From Piezodorus guildinii (lineage: Eukaryota; Arthropoda; Insecta; Hemiptera; Pentatomidae): a DNA stretch of 64,000 nt. Positions 47,656-59,452 of the stretch are shown piece after piece; position 1 is the stretch's first letter; every line of letters begins with the position of its first letter. A program made the position numbers and the translations under genes. The DNA lies in NCBI GenBank assembly GCA_023052935.1, contig CM041294.1, positions 97,409,616 through 97,473,615 on the forward strand, read 5' to 3'. The notes under the pieces are model-generated. The model made no database searches. It was given only the letters and a program-made list of their open reading frames with translations, and was not told where the DNA came from.

Positions 47656-48173
47656 GTACATGTTAATGAATAAACAACATACATTTTGCGATTGAATTGA
47701 AAACGGCTATTTATAAAAGAACATTAGCAAAGTTGGCGAATATTGCAAAGAATAGTTGGTTTTTCACTCCTGGTATAAACTTATAATTCGTCAATAACAT
47801 GTTTTTTATGTCCAATACAGATTACATTATTAATAAAAGCGACGTTAATACTATTTCGAAGAAATAAAAATAGAAATTTTATTGATGATGTGTATCATAA
47901 TATTGCTGGTGATATCTAGATTCAAACCTACCTGTATAAGTACAATAAAACTGAAATTAATATAAATTTCATCTTAATAATTTTAACTAACATTAAATCG
48001 CAAATTTTTAGAAAGTGAAGTTTTATTTAAAATTAATAGTAAATAAATAATTTATAATTAAGGATACAAAAAATATCGTTACGTCATGGGATGTATTACT
48101 ATTTTCTACATTCGTTTTTCGTCTTGACTCCTTCGGGTAGTAGATATGGAAAAAAAAATTTACAAAGTGGATC
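47656..48173. other. non-coding, nothing recognised
   Basis: AT-rich sequence between the transposon stack and the 3' end of the second GH25 gene. Confidence 0.5.
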
Positions 48174-48858
48174 TTAATGAATAAATGTATTGTTAAAGTC
48201 AGGCCAAAGGTCGAAGAGCTCTTCGGCTGTGCCGTTGTACCGGTCTCTGTCGCAATAGCCAACACCTTCGACTTGTCTTGGTGTTCCTCCTACAGCGCCG
48301 TTAGTGTACTGCCAGAGAACCCAAGACTCGCGATGGCACGGTAACTTAGGTTCATCGTTGGAAGTGTAACTGGCTATCCATAGTTTGCATTTATTGAGAA
48401 TCTCGCTGTTAAAGGAGTTTAAAAAGTAACGGCTTCCATATATAATAGGTAATCTCCAGTTTTTTCTTCTATCCTCATCACGAACTCTCCTGCTTCTCCG
48501 GAGTCATATTGTTTCCCCTGTTGTCCTCCAGATCCAGGACTAGAAGAACGTTGTCAGTGTCGTTGACCACGTTTAAGAAATGATCAGCTTGTTCTTTCGG
48601 ATTTCCACGGTTGCCGAAGTGGTAGGCACCCCATAACAGGCCTTCTTCTTCCGCCTCAAATCGCCTCTTACAGTATGTGCTGTCCACGTACGTTTTTCCC
48701 TCTGTCGCCTTATGGATGATTGCGACAATGCTGTCGTTTCTTATTTGTGCGAAGTCCACTTCTTTTTGGTAATGAGAAATGTCTATGACCAAATTTGAAT
48801 ATTCTGCTAGAGATCGAAAACTCAAATATGCAATCAGAAGTAGGAGGATTCGTATCAT
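48174..48858 (-). pseudogene. GH25 lysozyme gene 2, two single-base frameshifts
   Basis: Paralogue of the GH25 gene at 36609, with about half the residues shared. The first frame (48858 down to 48478) gives a signal peptide (IRILLLLIAYLSF), VIDISHYQ, IIHKATEG and LVLDLEDN (catalytic D-x-E). It then stops early. The homologous C-terminal half continues in other frames: GEFVMRIEEKTGDY, then IIYGSRYFLNSFN, KLWIAS, ESWVLWQYTNG, and GVGYCDRDRYNG, to a TAA at 48174. One missing base near 48492 and another near 48449 explain both shifts. With both restored the length would be about 228 residues, the normal size. Conserved residues on both sides of the shifts point to very recent inactivation or assembly errors. 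An acceptor (TATTTCAG) ends 34 bases upstream of the ATG, at 48893, as in gene 1. Confidence 0.85.
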
Positions 48859-49087
48859 GTTCAGCTGGTGTTTCGATAAGTAAACTCTTTATCTGAAATA
48901 AAAGAAAACCCATCGTTAGCTTAATTTGACTTTCCACAAATAAATGTGATATGTTAAAGGTAAGTATGTTAAATTACTAATAACTTTATTTATAGCTTCA
49001 GTACAACCATTATCACATTTTATGAAGAGGTTTTCAGCATCTCCGAGTAATATGCGGTCTCTCCGAAAACCACATTAGTATTCTATT

Positions 49088-50090
49088 ACTATCACTTACC
49101 AATATATATGAAATAAATAGTAAGAGAAAGTATTGCGATCGGACAAATTTTCGAATTCCAGTTTTCAACGGAAATACACGTTTTAGGGCCTCCTGGATCC
49201 AAATAACTAAGTTCCGAAAAATTGTCTGTGTGTGTGGTAAGTCTAGCGCAAAAGTGAAGAGGCGTACGGAATTGAAATTTCATATTTAATACAACTATAC
49301 GCCCGAGATGTTACAGCAACTTTTTCACTAAAATCGACTGACCGGAAGTCATACTCTATACCATGCATTTAGCACCTTTTTACGATTTTCTCAAAACGGC
49401 TCTTAACGATTTTGATTAAACTGGCTATATCGATGTGAAATTTAATGGGCTTTAATATCGTGTAAGTTTAATTCTGATTGAAATAGTCTGACAGGGCTTA
49501 AATGCCGATATTTTAAATTTACTTCCTCTAAACTACCTTGAATTTTGTACATTACAAAAGATTAAACATATCATCTAGGCTAAATCAAAGTTGAGCGAAT
49601 TAATTAACAACTGAAAAGTACAAGAGAAAAGTGCAAACATATTTTTTATGCAATTTTTGTGTTTTTGAACACAAGAATAGTAATATAGATGTATAATATG
49701 CCGTCGGATAGCTAAAGATTTTAGAAAAAAATATTATCTGATACACGGAATTGTAAAGGGTAATGGATGGAGAGTGATGAGAAGCCGATAAAACTAACTG
49801 TTTCTGGTTCCTGAAAGGGAAATTCATGATGGCCGTGCTGCAACCTGGCGGCCTGTCAAAAAAGTAAAGCACACTAGTGTGATCATCTTGACATTGATTT
49901 GGAAGTGATTACCCCAAACACTAACTGATTGTTGTAGATAAAAATATAATAGATTATTTGATAAAACACATGTTTCTTTTGAAATTCAATTTAATTAATT
50001 CTTTAACAATTTATTTTTATTCTACATGTACTAAAAATTCTTAAATTGATTTTAACAACGGAGGTAAGTTCACCAGATTTTTTTTTTCGG
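49088..50090 (+). repeat. repeat family X, near-complete copy
   Basis: Starts TACTATCACTTACC (one mismatch to the consensus) and ends GGAGGTAAGTTCACCAGATTTTT, missing part of the terminal block. It carries a 128-bp insertion at 49799-49926. Confidence 0.85.
49799..49926. mobile_element. ~128-bp insertion in family X with an ACTAACTG duplication
   Basis: Other X copies read AAACTAACTGATTATTTTAG continuously. Here ACTAACTG occurs before and after an unrelated block that includes GATGGCCGTGCTGCAACC. The eight-base duplication suggests a small non-autonomous DNA transposon. No clear terminal inverted repeats are visible. Confidence 0.55.
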
Positions 50091-50170
50091 AATGCGGTGC
50101 GAGTTTAGGAAAGTGCCCTCCACCTGTGCTGTTCAACCTGGTGCCCGATAAGGTAGAAAAAATGTAAAGA
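50090..50170 (+). mobile_element. small reverse-transcriptase remnant
   Basis: A broken stretch resembles the LINE block GxRQGxPLSPxLFNLV: here CCTGTGCTGTTCAACCTGGT reads PVLFNLV and is followed by DKVEK. Only about 80 bp are recognisable, directly after the family X end. Confidence 0.4.
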
Positions 50171-50199
50171 TAGTATATAACAGCTTAATCATACATAAA

Positions 50200-52512
50200 T
50201 TAATGACATATGCAAAGTATTTGGTTGTGGTAAGGGATATAGAGAGAACCAGACATTCTTGATCTTGCAACTAGACTTTTAATAGGAATTAGTGTATATT
50301 TTTTTCGTAAGTAAGAAAATTAATGACAAATGATTGCTAGTGAATTAGATTAAGTATGTTGGCAAGACCCCAAGTGATTTTTTCAGTCTGCCTCTTATAA
50401 ATAGGCCTTATTGTGCTTGTTTTCGAGTAAGCTAGCGTGACTCCAACAACGTGCGTCAATTCCCTGGTTCAAAGTTTCTTTTGGTCAAGCAATGATAACT
50501 GTAGCAACATCCTTGTTCTTGGGGAAGGAAACTATTAGCATAATAAGCTGACAGCCGGCAATGAATGTAAACTAATATACTTCTTTTTTTATTACAATAG
50601 AATAGTAAAAAAGCTTGGAAAATAAAAGTATCTCTAAACTGTTGAATATTTTTGCTATATGTCGTTATTCATCATTTCCTGTTTTCGCTTTATCTAAAAC
50701 ACAGGATTAAGAAATATAGCTACTTTAACTATTTTAATCAATAATGGCTTTTATGTACAAAAAAGGTTTTGTACTGTTAAAAAAGGGTAAACAATTTGTT
50801 GAGATTTGTGATTTTTATTATCTTATCCATATTGATTTTTTTGTTATCAATGAAAAACGGTTTCTCCGCGATATTAAGAAAAAAACTGCCCTTGAATAAA
50901 CAATTAAACACTTCAGAATCTTTAAACATTAATGGCTCAACACATAAGTGTAATTTACGCTCAAAAGCGAGACTAATTGGTTTCCAACATTTATCTCAAT
51001 TTAAACTGTTTATTTATTTTTATGTATTATGATATTAATATTAACCAGCAGTTACTTTTACTGTCGCAATACTGGGTCAATGAAACACCATGTTAAGACA
51101 AACCATAATCCAATGATGAAGACATGATATAATCCAATTATTACAAAATGTTCACTTCGAAATTTCATAAACTCAGTAGTTAGGAAGTGGAATAAAATGC
51201 ATCATCCCAAAAATTGATTAATTATATTATTGTATCTGCCTAAATAGGACTATATTTCATCAGAATGGAAATGAAAGAAATCTTTATGAGGAGAAGAAAT
51301 AAGTTAATTTAAGCTCAACTTTCGTTGCCAAGTTATCTGTATTTATGAAATTTAGAAGCTTATACTTTAAGTTTAAAGCCTATGCATTGTTTGGGGAATA
51401 ATTTTGTCATCAAATACTTCCAACTAAAGAAACAATCCGTCTTGTTCTCTAAAACATCCGAATTTTCAGGTGTGATTTTAAGGATTATATGGTATACTTA
51501 TTGTTTAACTTAAACAAATTAAATTAAGTATATAAAACTAACAGGAATAATACTAACATAATAATAATAAATGACACTTTATTAGTTATTATTATTATTA
51601 AGTTTGATTTTACTCACTACATTAAAAATCAAGATGCCTCTGTCACCAAGAGCGTACTAGATTAATTGTTAAGTGATTATGCGCTATATACCGAAATCAA
51701 GCCGATAAGAATCACAGTCATAATAGCAGCTTATGCTCTCAATATAAATCCCTACCTATATAGCGAGATAAGGAATTTGACCAACCTCCTATGAAGAAGA
51801 ATAAATTAAAAAAAAAAAATCTAATTACGCGGTGATTGCATTCACTGATGTGTCTTAATGTCAGTGTGAATATAAATCTGTCTAACGTCTATGAGCATAC
51901 TGTTTACTTTCAAAATTACTTTTTTCTACATAAATATACTACATTTTATAATCATCATTATGCAGATGTATGAAGATTGTTCAGTAATGAAAAGAACTTC
52001 TTTAAAAACACATTTAATAAAATTAAAATAAAATCTGTATAAATAAAAATCTGTATAATAAAAATAAAAATCTCGCAAAAAATCTATCAATGTTTAAGAT
52101 TCATCTGGAATGAGCTATGAAATCTCCGGCAAGAATCATTGATAAATCGTAAGAATCGGTATTTAAAAGTCATGAACCATTAATAGTTAAGTGGAGTAAT
52201 TGCAGATGAATATATAGCATTTCAAAGTCTAATTCAATCTTTTCCAGATCAAATTCAAAGTATTCCATTTCAAATTCAACTTTTTCTATTCCAATAAATT
52301 AATAAAAATCATGTTAACACGTTTTAATGTTTTTATGGTTATTTTATTTATCAATTATGTTGTTAACCAATGTGTAATGTTACCTGTTCTCAGGGCCTTT
52401 TACATAAAATTACTCACAATTTTAATACCAACAAGTATCGATTAATTTTATCTTTTTACACAATTTCGATACTAGAGGCTGGATAAGAAACATGCTCATA
52501 TTTATTTGATAT
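50200..52512. other. non-coding, nothing recognised
   Basis: AT-rich sequence. The 78-codon frame at 50796-51032 starts from a non-ATG codon and has no family motif. Confidence 0.5.
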
Positions 52513-52814
52513 TGGGCTCAGTAGCTGGGTGTTCGGTGGTTGGCATACTAATTATACTATTAATTTTAAATTCATTTGCTCAATTATGGATTTATTTTAG
52601 CTTTTTTGGGCTTATTAGCTGGGTTATCGGTGGTTCACAAACCGATTACCTTATTGATTTTAAGATCAATAACTTAAGTATAGATTTGTTTTAACTTGTT
52701 CGTACTTATTCAATATTGGACTCAGTAGATGGGTTACTGGGGGGGTTGGCATACTGATTTAATTATTCATTTTAAGTTTGTTTGTTCAAGAATGAGATTT
52801 ATTTGAACTTTATT
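52513..52814. repeat. minisatellite of three diverged ~100-bp units
   Basis: Unit starts at 52513, 52608 and 52718. They share GGGCTCAGTAGCTGGGT-type starts, GTTGGCATACT-type middles and TTTATTTTAGCTT-type ends. A partial start of a fourth unit is at 52815 (AGGCTTATTCGATAC). Confidence 0.7.
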
Positions 52815-52815
52815 A

Positions 52816-54171
52816 GGCTTATTCGATACTTAAACAATGACAAGTTTTGAAATAAAGAAAAATATTTTGGAACAAAGACACTGCAATGAATATGAAAAAA
52901 AAAAATGTTTTTTCTTATCTCCTTTAATTACACAATACACAATAATATAAAACAACTGCAAAAATAATAATGGAATATTACAGGCCTTTCAGAACATTCA
53001 CTACCTTTTGAGGTATTTCAAGTTGAACTTTCTTAAGTCCACTCTATGTGGTGTTTGTAACTGCAGACTTTCGCCTCAACTTTACTGGATGGGGAGAAAC
53101 CATCTTCCAGGCTTTTGAAAACATAATGGATTCAGACTGCAGAGTCCAGACCCACTCCCTGGGCATCGACCAAAGGGCTTTGCCACCTCCCTGGGCTGGA
53201 TGGTGGTGCAATATCTCTGAAATGGGGATTGGCACAGGTATTTAGCCCATCAAGAACTTGATGTGCCTCCGGCCTATATACTCGGGTACTGGGGGTAACT
53301 GGAGCTCCTCGTGAATGTGGCTATTTCGTACCCTTTGGTGCGAAGTGGTACGGACGATCCGCCGGAGGACGGAATTCTGATAGCTCTGAAGTCTCTAAGA
53401 ATTTTAATAAATTACGTCCGAAAGAACAGTGATAGTATTTATGAAGATTAAGATACCTAGTTATGTCTATAATGTATCACTCACGGTATGAGAAACTACT
53501 TCCACTGCAGGATATACGGTATTAATAGAATTACCTATCAGAGATTAAGAAACCCCAGTTTATTTAATAGTAATCGTTAAATAGTTACATTTTTGTCTGT
53601 ATTGAACCTCCTTACTACTCCATTCTGACAACAGATCTAACAGGTAACCAAGTATTTAAACCAGAGTGCGTAGGTTGAGATTTATTCCGTGGAACCGCCA
53701 CGAAATAAATTTCATTCCGCCTTTGGTAGTTCAAACCGTTCTGGTTCTTTGTATGGCAACAATCTTACGGTTTTACATTACTTCGCGGATCTAGTTTTTG
53801 CAGAACCTTCGGTGGAATGATACTATGGGGCTTTCTGTGTTTAGAAGATCGGTGGGTATCGATATGAGTAACGATGGAGAAAAAAATCCGGCATGGGCAT
53901 AGGCATAGACCTAAGTCGGAACGACATAAAAAAATGTAGAAAAGACTAGTAAAGAGGATAGGTTAAAAGAGAAAAATCAGAAAAGGAAACATAGAGGAGG
54001 TGAGCTGCAGAGGTCTAACGTTAATATATCGAAATATACCCAATTAAAGTTATAAAGCTCGTATTAAATATAACACTTTATGCTTACATTCTTGCCAAAT
54101 TAGTAATCATTCTGAAATGTATCTAATGTTCATTTTTTTAAGAGTATTTCATTACTTTTAAGTTACTGGTA
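52816..54171. other. non-coding stretch with a GC-richer unidentified block
   Basis: No gene recognised. The block at about 53040-53400 is GC-richer than its flanks and open on both strands for ~60 codons, but shows no motif I know. It may be a transposon remnant. Confidence 0.45.
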
Positions 54172-54430
54172 GTGAGCGATGTGGTCTAGTGGATAGAGCA
54201 CTAATGGTTTCGAATCCAGCCAGTGGCAGGATATTATTTATCCTATTACTTCAGTCGGAGGGGGGGGAGCGACCTAGTTTATGGAAAAACTTCTGGGGCA
54301 GACCCAGCCTCTATAAAGTGGGTGCCAACAAAATTTAGGGAAAAACCTGAGCTGAGCGTGATCTAGGCCTAATCACCTCATTATGTACTCAGCCCAAGAC
54401 CCTTCATGGTTTGTTGTGGTACAGGTTTTA
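54172..54430 (+). mobile_element. tRNA-derived SINE, family A
   Basis: Head TGGTCTAGTGGATAGAGCAC and B-box GGTTTCGAATCC, with a shortened A-to-B spacing. The body matches the 30705 copy (GCAGACCCAGCCTCTATAAA) and ends TTGTTGTGGTACAGG. Confidence 0.82.
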
Positions 54431-54599
54431 AGGACCTAGTAATATCTACAACCATTTCTACGTGCACCCCTACATATTCTAAATAAAAATACGTTTGAAA
54501 TGGTCTCTGTCTGAAGTGATTTTGTAATTGGTCTGGAAAAAAAAAATCTTCTAAACTAAAACCTTGATATCTATATTAATATACGTGTATATATCTTCA

Positions 54600-55110
54600 C
54601 CATCATCATCTGTGCGCTAAAACTCGGTGGCGAGTCCTGACCTCCTCTATCAACTTTCTCATTTTCTTTCCAATCATTTCTGTTTTGTGCAGACGTCATC
54701 CAGTTCCTCACTTCCAGGATATTCCTTGTATCTGCCGGCACACCATCCTACCGTCTAAGTTTTGGTCTCCCTCTTCTGATGATGTGGAGAGGTTCAGTAA
54801 AGGATTGCCTCGTCCTCCAGTTCTTTATTCTAGCCACATGACCTGCCCGCCGCAGTTTGCAAGGGTTTAAGGTTTGCATCAAGATTAATGTAATTACCAT
54901 AACCTCTAGTGTATTATCTTAAGTTACTAGAGACCCCAAATAAACGAACTAAGCCACTTTTTCAAAGTTATGGGATCAATATACTTAGTTTTTCCCGTGT
55001 TCACTTCCAGTCCAAGCATTCTGGCAGTCTCTAATAAAGCTAAAAATCCATCTCCGACAGCCTGCAACGCCCATCCTATGATATACGTATAGGCTAACAT
55101 AAAATACATA
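54600..55110 (-). mobile_element. degraded non-LTR RT fragments (RTE/CR1-like)
   Basis: Minus strand. At 55100-54990 the sequence reads IIGWALQAVGDGFLALLE then ARMLGLEVNTGKTKY, which matches the stretch just after the catalytic YADD in RTE/CR1-like elements. At 54870-54600 come RRGRPKL and IEEVRTRH-type sequence from the C-terminus. Intervening RT sequence is missing or broken. The fragment at 35393 could belong to the same family. Confidence 0.65.
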
Positions 55111-55259
55111 ATTTATATTATAAAACATAATTATGTTTGAACATATATATGTATAAATTTGATAGCTGGCCCGACAGACGATGTCCTGTCTTAACTATGT
55201 CTTAGCGAAATATCATAACGCATAAGCTAACATATAATACATAATTTATAAACATTACA

Positions 55260-55267
<8 letters not shown>

Positions 55268-55337
<70 letters not shown>
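55268..55337. repeat. (AT)n microsatellite
   Basis: About 35 AT units. A flanking ~100-bp unit (GCTGGCCCGACAGACGATGT near 55165, and GCTGACACGACAGACGATGT near 55362) is repeated on both sides of the run. Confidence 0.92.
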
Positions 55338-55340
<3 letters not shown>

Positions 55341-55438
55341 ACATACATGCATAAATTTACAAGCTGACACGACAGACGATGTTCTGTCTTGACTATGTCG
55401 TAAATTAAAAAACTACCAAAAGAATTTTTCCCTATATT

Positions 55439-56371
55439 ACTTTCACTTACTATATATAGTAAGGGGAAGTATTGCGATCGTGAAAATTTTCGAATTCCAG
55501 TTTTCAACGGAAATACACGTTTTAGGGTCCCCTGAGTCCAAATAACCAAGTCCCGCAAAAAGGTCTGTGTGTGTGTGTGTGTATCTGTGTGTGTGTGTGT
55601 GTGTGTGTGTGGTAGCTCCCGGGCGGAAACGGTAAGTCCTATGAAACTGAAATTTCATATTTAAGACAACTATACGCCCGAGACGTGACAAAACTTTTTT
55701 CATCAAAATGAGCCTACCAGAAGAGGCACTTTATACCATGCAATTTGCACCTTTTTTCGATTTTCTCAAAAACGGTTCCGACGATTTTGATTAAACTCGC
55801 TATATCGATGCAAAATTTAATGGGCTTTAATTTCATGTAGGTTTTATTTAGATAAAAATGGTCTGACAGGGCTTAAAGGCCGACATTTTAAATTGTCTTC
55901 CCCTAAAGTACCTTTAGTTTTGTAGATTCAATAATAATAACTAGATTATCTTGTTAACGCTGATGAAAAACTGGTAAATATATAAATTGAATAAACTCGA
56001 TACCCAACTAAAGGAGAAAACAGAAAAAATATTTTTTTAACGCATTTTTTTGATTTTGAACATAGCAACAGTAATATACACTTATAATATACCATTGGAA
56101 ATCTTTGATTTTAGAAAAAACATATTATCTAATTCACAAGAGCTTGTAAAAGTTAATAAAGAGTGATGAAAAGCAGATAGAACTAATTATTTTAGATAAT
56201 AATGCAATAGATTTTTTAATAAAACACATGTTTCTATATAAATTCAATTTAATTAATTCTTTAATAGTTTCACGTATTTTTATCTTTTAGTGTATTTGAA
56301 AATTCTTTCATTGAGTTTAAAAATGGTGGTAAGTGAAAGTCGTGTGTTGCCCGCACCAGATTTTTTTTTTT
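55439..56371 (+). repeat. repeat family X, near-complete copy
   Basis: ACTTTCACTTACTATATATA to GTAAGTGAAAGTCGTGTG and CCAGATTTTTTTTTT. It has an expanded TG run at about 55567-55612. It is the closest relative of the 28000 copy. Confidence 0.9.
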
Positions 56372-56746
56372 ATGTTTATAGATAGAGAGATTATTATTAA
56401 CTTAAAAAAAACAAAAAAAAAAAAAAACTAAACAACCAAAGTAACTTTTTGTTTTCTTTCTTAAGACCCTTCTCCTGACTGTTATAAACACAACAAAAAA
56501 AGAATTAGCGAAATCGGCCAAGTCGTTCACGCGTTATGCGATCACCAAGGAAAAGGGGGAATCATTTTTATAAATATTGATAAATAAAATTGTGCCAATG
56601 GTATGAAAAACTTCCCAATCCCCTCTCCCCTGGCTCCGTCCCTGATGTAATCGAATATTGTACAAGCTGCTCCTACCTCCTTGATTCTTTACATTGCACA
56701 CTCCATACTGAACGTTCTCATTCAGTGTTACTGTTAAAATTTAAAC

Positions 56747-58578
56747 ATGTTCAAAGAAGTAACTTCAAATATTTTTAACAAATACGTATGTCGTTTATGC
56801 TCTAATCAGAGATATAATAGCATATCGCAAAACATTACAGAACAGCCATGGTTGCCTGATTTAAATTTTAGCTTTTTATGTGATCCCGCTAATACTGAAA
56901 AAATAGAAAATGATATTAAAAAACGAAAAGGAATAGGTGATATCAACAAAGTTATCAAATTGCACAAAGAGTGGTTAAACAGTTTACCTGACAACAAAGA
57001 TTTCCTCAAGTCCGAATTAATTAAAGCTGCATTAAAAATACCAAATACTTCTCATTCTGAAATATCACATTTAGATGAGGAACCAGTAATTGTTAGGGAG
57101 ATAGGAGAATTGAAGAAAGAATCATTTAAGTTTTTAACATTTGAAAAAATTGCTGATAAGTTTAATCTATGTCGAACTGATGTATCAAACTTTACTGGAC
57201 CAAGAAGTTATTACTTGCTCGATCAATTAGCTTTACTGGAACAAGCATTAATAAAATATGCTTTGTTTAAACTCAAAAAACTCAACTTTAACCTCTTATC
57301 TGTTCCCGACATTCTACCCAGAAACATAATAGAAATGTGTGGAATGGAGACTAGAGGTGAAAGAAACCAAGTAATTTTTTTACATTATGTTTTCTGTGTA
57401 CCCATAATGGAATACCTTATTTCTTAAATAAATTTCTATTCTTATAGCAATGTCTTTAATCCATTGCTCTGAGAATTACAATATTCTATTTTAATATTAA
57501 AAAAAATTTCTCCGTCCAGCATGTCTTTACCAAACCTAGATAAAACTCATTATACAATAACAATTTTTACTCTATAAATTTCAACTTTATGAGTTGATTT
57601 ATTTATTTAATCAATGATCACTCTTTATCTCTGTACTAACATATCCTTTTATTTTTTCGTGTTTTGACAGATTAAAATCAACAAGACAAAATAGAGCGCT
57701 ATAATAGAAATATAATTTAAGATAACATTTTATGTGCCTATTTTGAAATGGATGGTGAATTGTCAATTTTCTAACCAAGTTACTAATTGTTAGTTTACTT
57801 GTTAATATAGGCTACTTTTTAGGTGTATGCATTAGACCCATTAAAATGGAATGATTTGTGTCTTTCTGGAACTGCAGAAATGGGAATAGCATATTATCTT
57901 AGCAACGTAAAACTAGTTGATAAAAAATTCCCTTTGAAAATTGCTGCAGTAAGTAGGTGCTTTAGGGCTGAAACCTCTAAGATTGCTGAAGAAAAAGGGA
58001 TATATAGGTATTTATTACCCATATGATATAAATTTATCTTAAATAGTATGCATTGATTTTAAAAATATTAACAGTTATATCTTATGAAATGGTTTTCTTG
58101 TAGGGTCCATCAGTTCACCAAAGTAGAAATGTTTGGAATTTCTTCCCCAAGTCAATCTGATATGTTATTAAATGAATTTGTTCAGATACAAGAAGACTTA
58201 TTCACTTCCTTAGGTCTTGCTCTTAGGACACTGGATATGCCTCCTCATGAACTTGGTGCTCAAGCAGCAAGAAAGTTTGATGTTGAGGGCTGGCTACCTG
58301 GTAAAAAGAAATGGGCAGAATTGTCTAGTGCTAGTAACTGCACTGATTATCAATCAAGAAGATTAGGAATAACTTCCAATGATACCTATCTCCATACTAT
58401 AAATGGTACTGCTTGTGCAGTACCTAGACTCATTATTGCATTACTCGAAACTTACCAAGAAAAAGATGGCAGAGTAGTCCTTCCTCAAGTCCTTGAGCCA
58501 TTTCTGGGCTTTAGAAATATTTCCCACTGCAGTTTCCCCAAACCTACAGTTTTCAAAGTGCATCAAAGATTTAGGTAA
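56747..58578 (+). CDS. SARS2: mitochondrial seryl-tRNA synthetase (SARS2), 3 exons
   Basis: Charges mitochondrial tRNA-Ser with serine in the matrix. Exons 56747-57370, 57823-58007 and 58104-58578, all GT/AG, give 427 residues. The ATG at 56747 starts a basic, Ser/Asn-rich leader suited to mitochondrial import. A reduced helical arm follows (~residues 45-100). Then come the serine-binding GTAE (224-227), motif 2 FRAE (255-258) continuing into KGIYRVHQFTKVEMFG, the SSASNCTDYQSRR block (344-356), and motif 3 NGTACAVPR with Arg378. Residues needed for ATP and serine binding are kept, so the catalytic enzyme fits better than its inactive insect paralogue SLIMP. The product is shorter than the human protein. 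The last codons abut a possible donor (TTTAG then GTAAAT), so an extra 3' exon cannot be excluded. Confidence 0.88.
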
Positions 58579-59439
58579 ATTTTGACTTTAATACCTGTCC
58601 TTCAAAAGATTTGAGCTAGAAAAAAACAAAGATTCTGCCAATACAAATAATTCTGCTCACTTCCACTAAAAACTACCCATTATTTTCTGTACTCCATATT
58701 TATCGACTCCTCAGAAGACCTCTTAACCAACACACCTTGCAACAGATTCTTCAATAGAACTCTTAATTTTATGAAATTGTTTTATCTCTTTCAAATTGAC
58801 ATTTACAAAATGATGAAAAGCAAAAAAAGAATATTTTATGTATTTATATATCAATTATAAATATTGACAATTCTTGAAGTTATTTTATTCTTATTAGTAA
58901 ATTAGACAATAAACAATTAATCCAAAGCCACAACACCATGTAGTATTAATGAAAGGAATTATTTATTTTATTCTTCTAAATTTACAGTCGAATACCGGAT
59001 TTATTCCTATGGATTTTTCAAAATAGGAACTCTAACTTCAATATTCTACTTTTGATTTGAGCCATATGAGAAGAATGGGAAAGTAAATAAAAAGAGGAAA
59101 TGAAGAATAATATCAGAAAAAAAAATTATAATACAAGAATTTTTCCAATGAAAAACATGTAGTAAATTATGTCAGTTGAAATATTTATTTTTTAGTGAAT
59201 GAAAGGTTGGGAAAGTTTTGTCTGTAAGATTATAAAAACCAAAAATAGGTAACATCAGATCAGTCAGTAAGAGAAGAAAAAAAACATACATTTTCCAAAG
59301 GTGTTATTCTCAGCCTTCTTTATATTTTGTTTTATATATTTAAGTATTTAATAGAGAAGTCAGTTTAGGACCTTTTTATGTAGTTCGCTAGTTTGTTTTA
59401 TTTTTTTAGGAAATTTTTTTTTTTTTCTAGATAATAGGT
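58579..59439. other. 3' flank of SARS2, non-coding
   Basis: AT-rich sequence after the SARS2 stop with no further frame of note. Confidence 0.5.
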
Positions 59440-59452
59440 AACCAAATTACAA

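Noticed and set aside
56747..58578. SLIMP, the inactive insect paralogue of SARS2
   Set aside because: The frame keeps the GTAE, FRAE and NGTACAVPR residues used for serine and ATP binding, which fits the catalytic enzyme better; a phylogeny would settle it.
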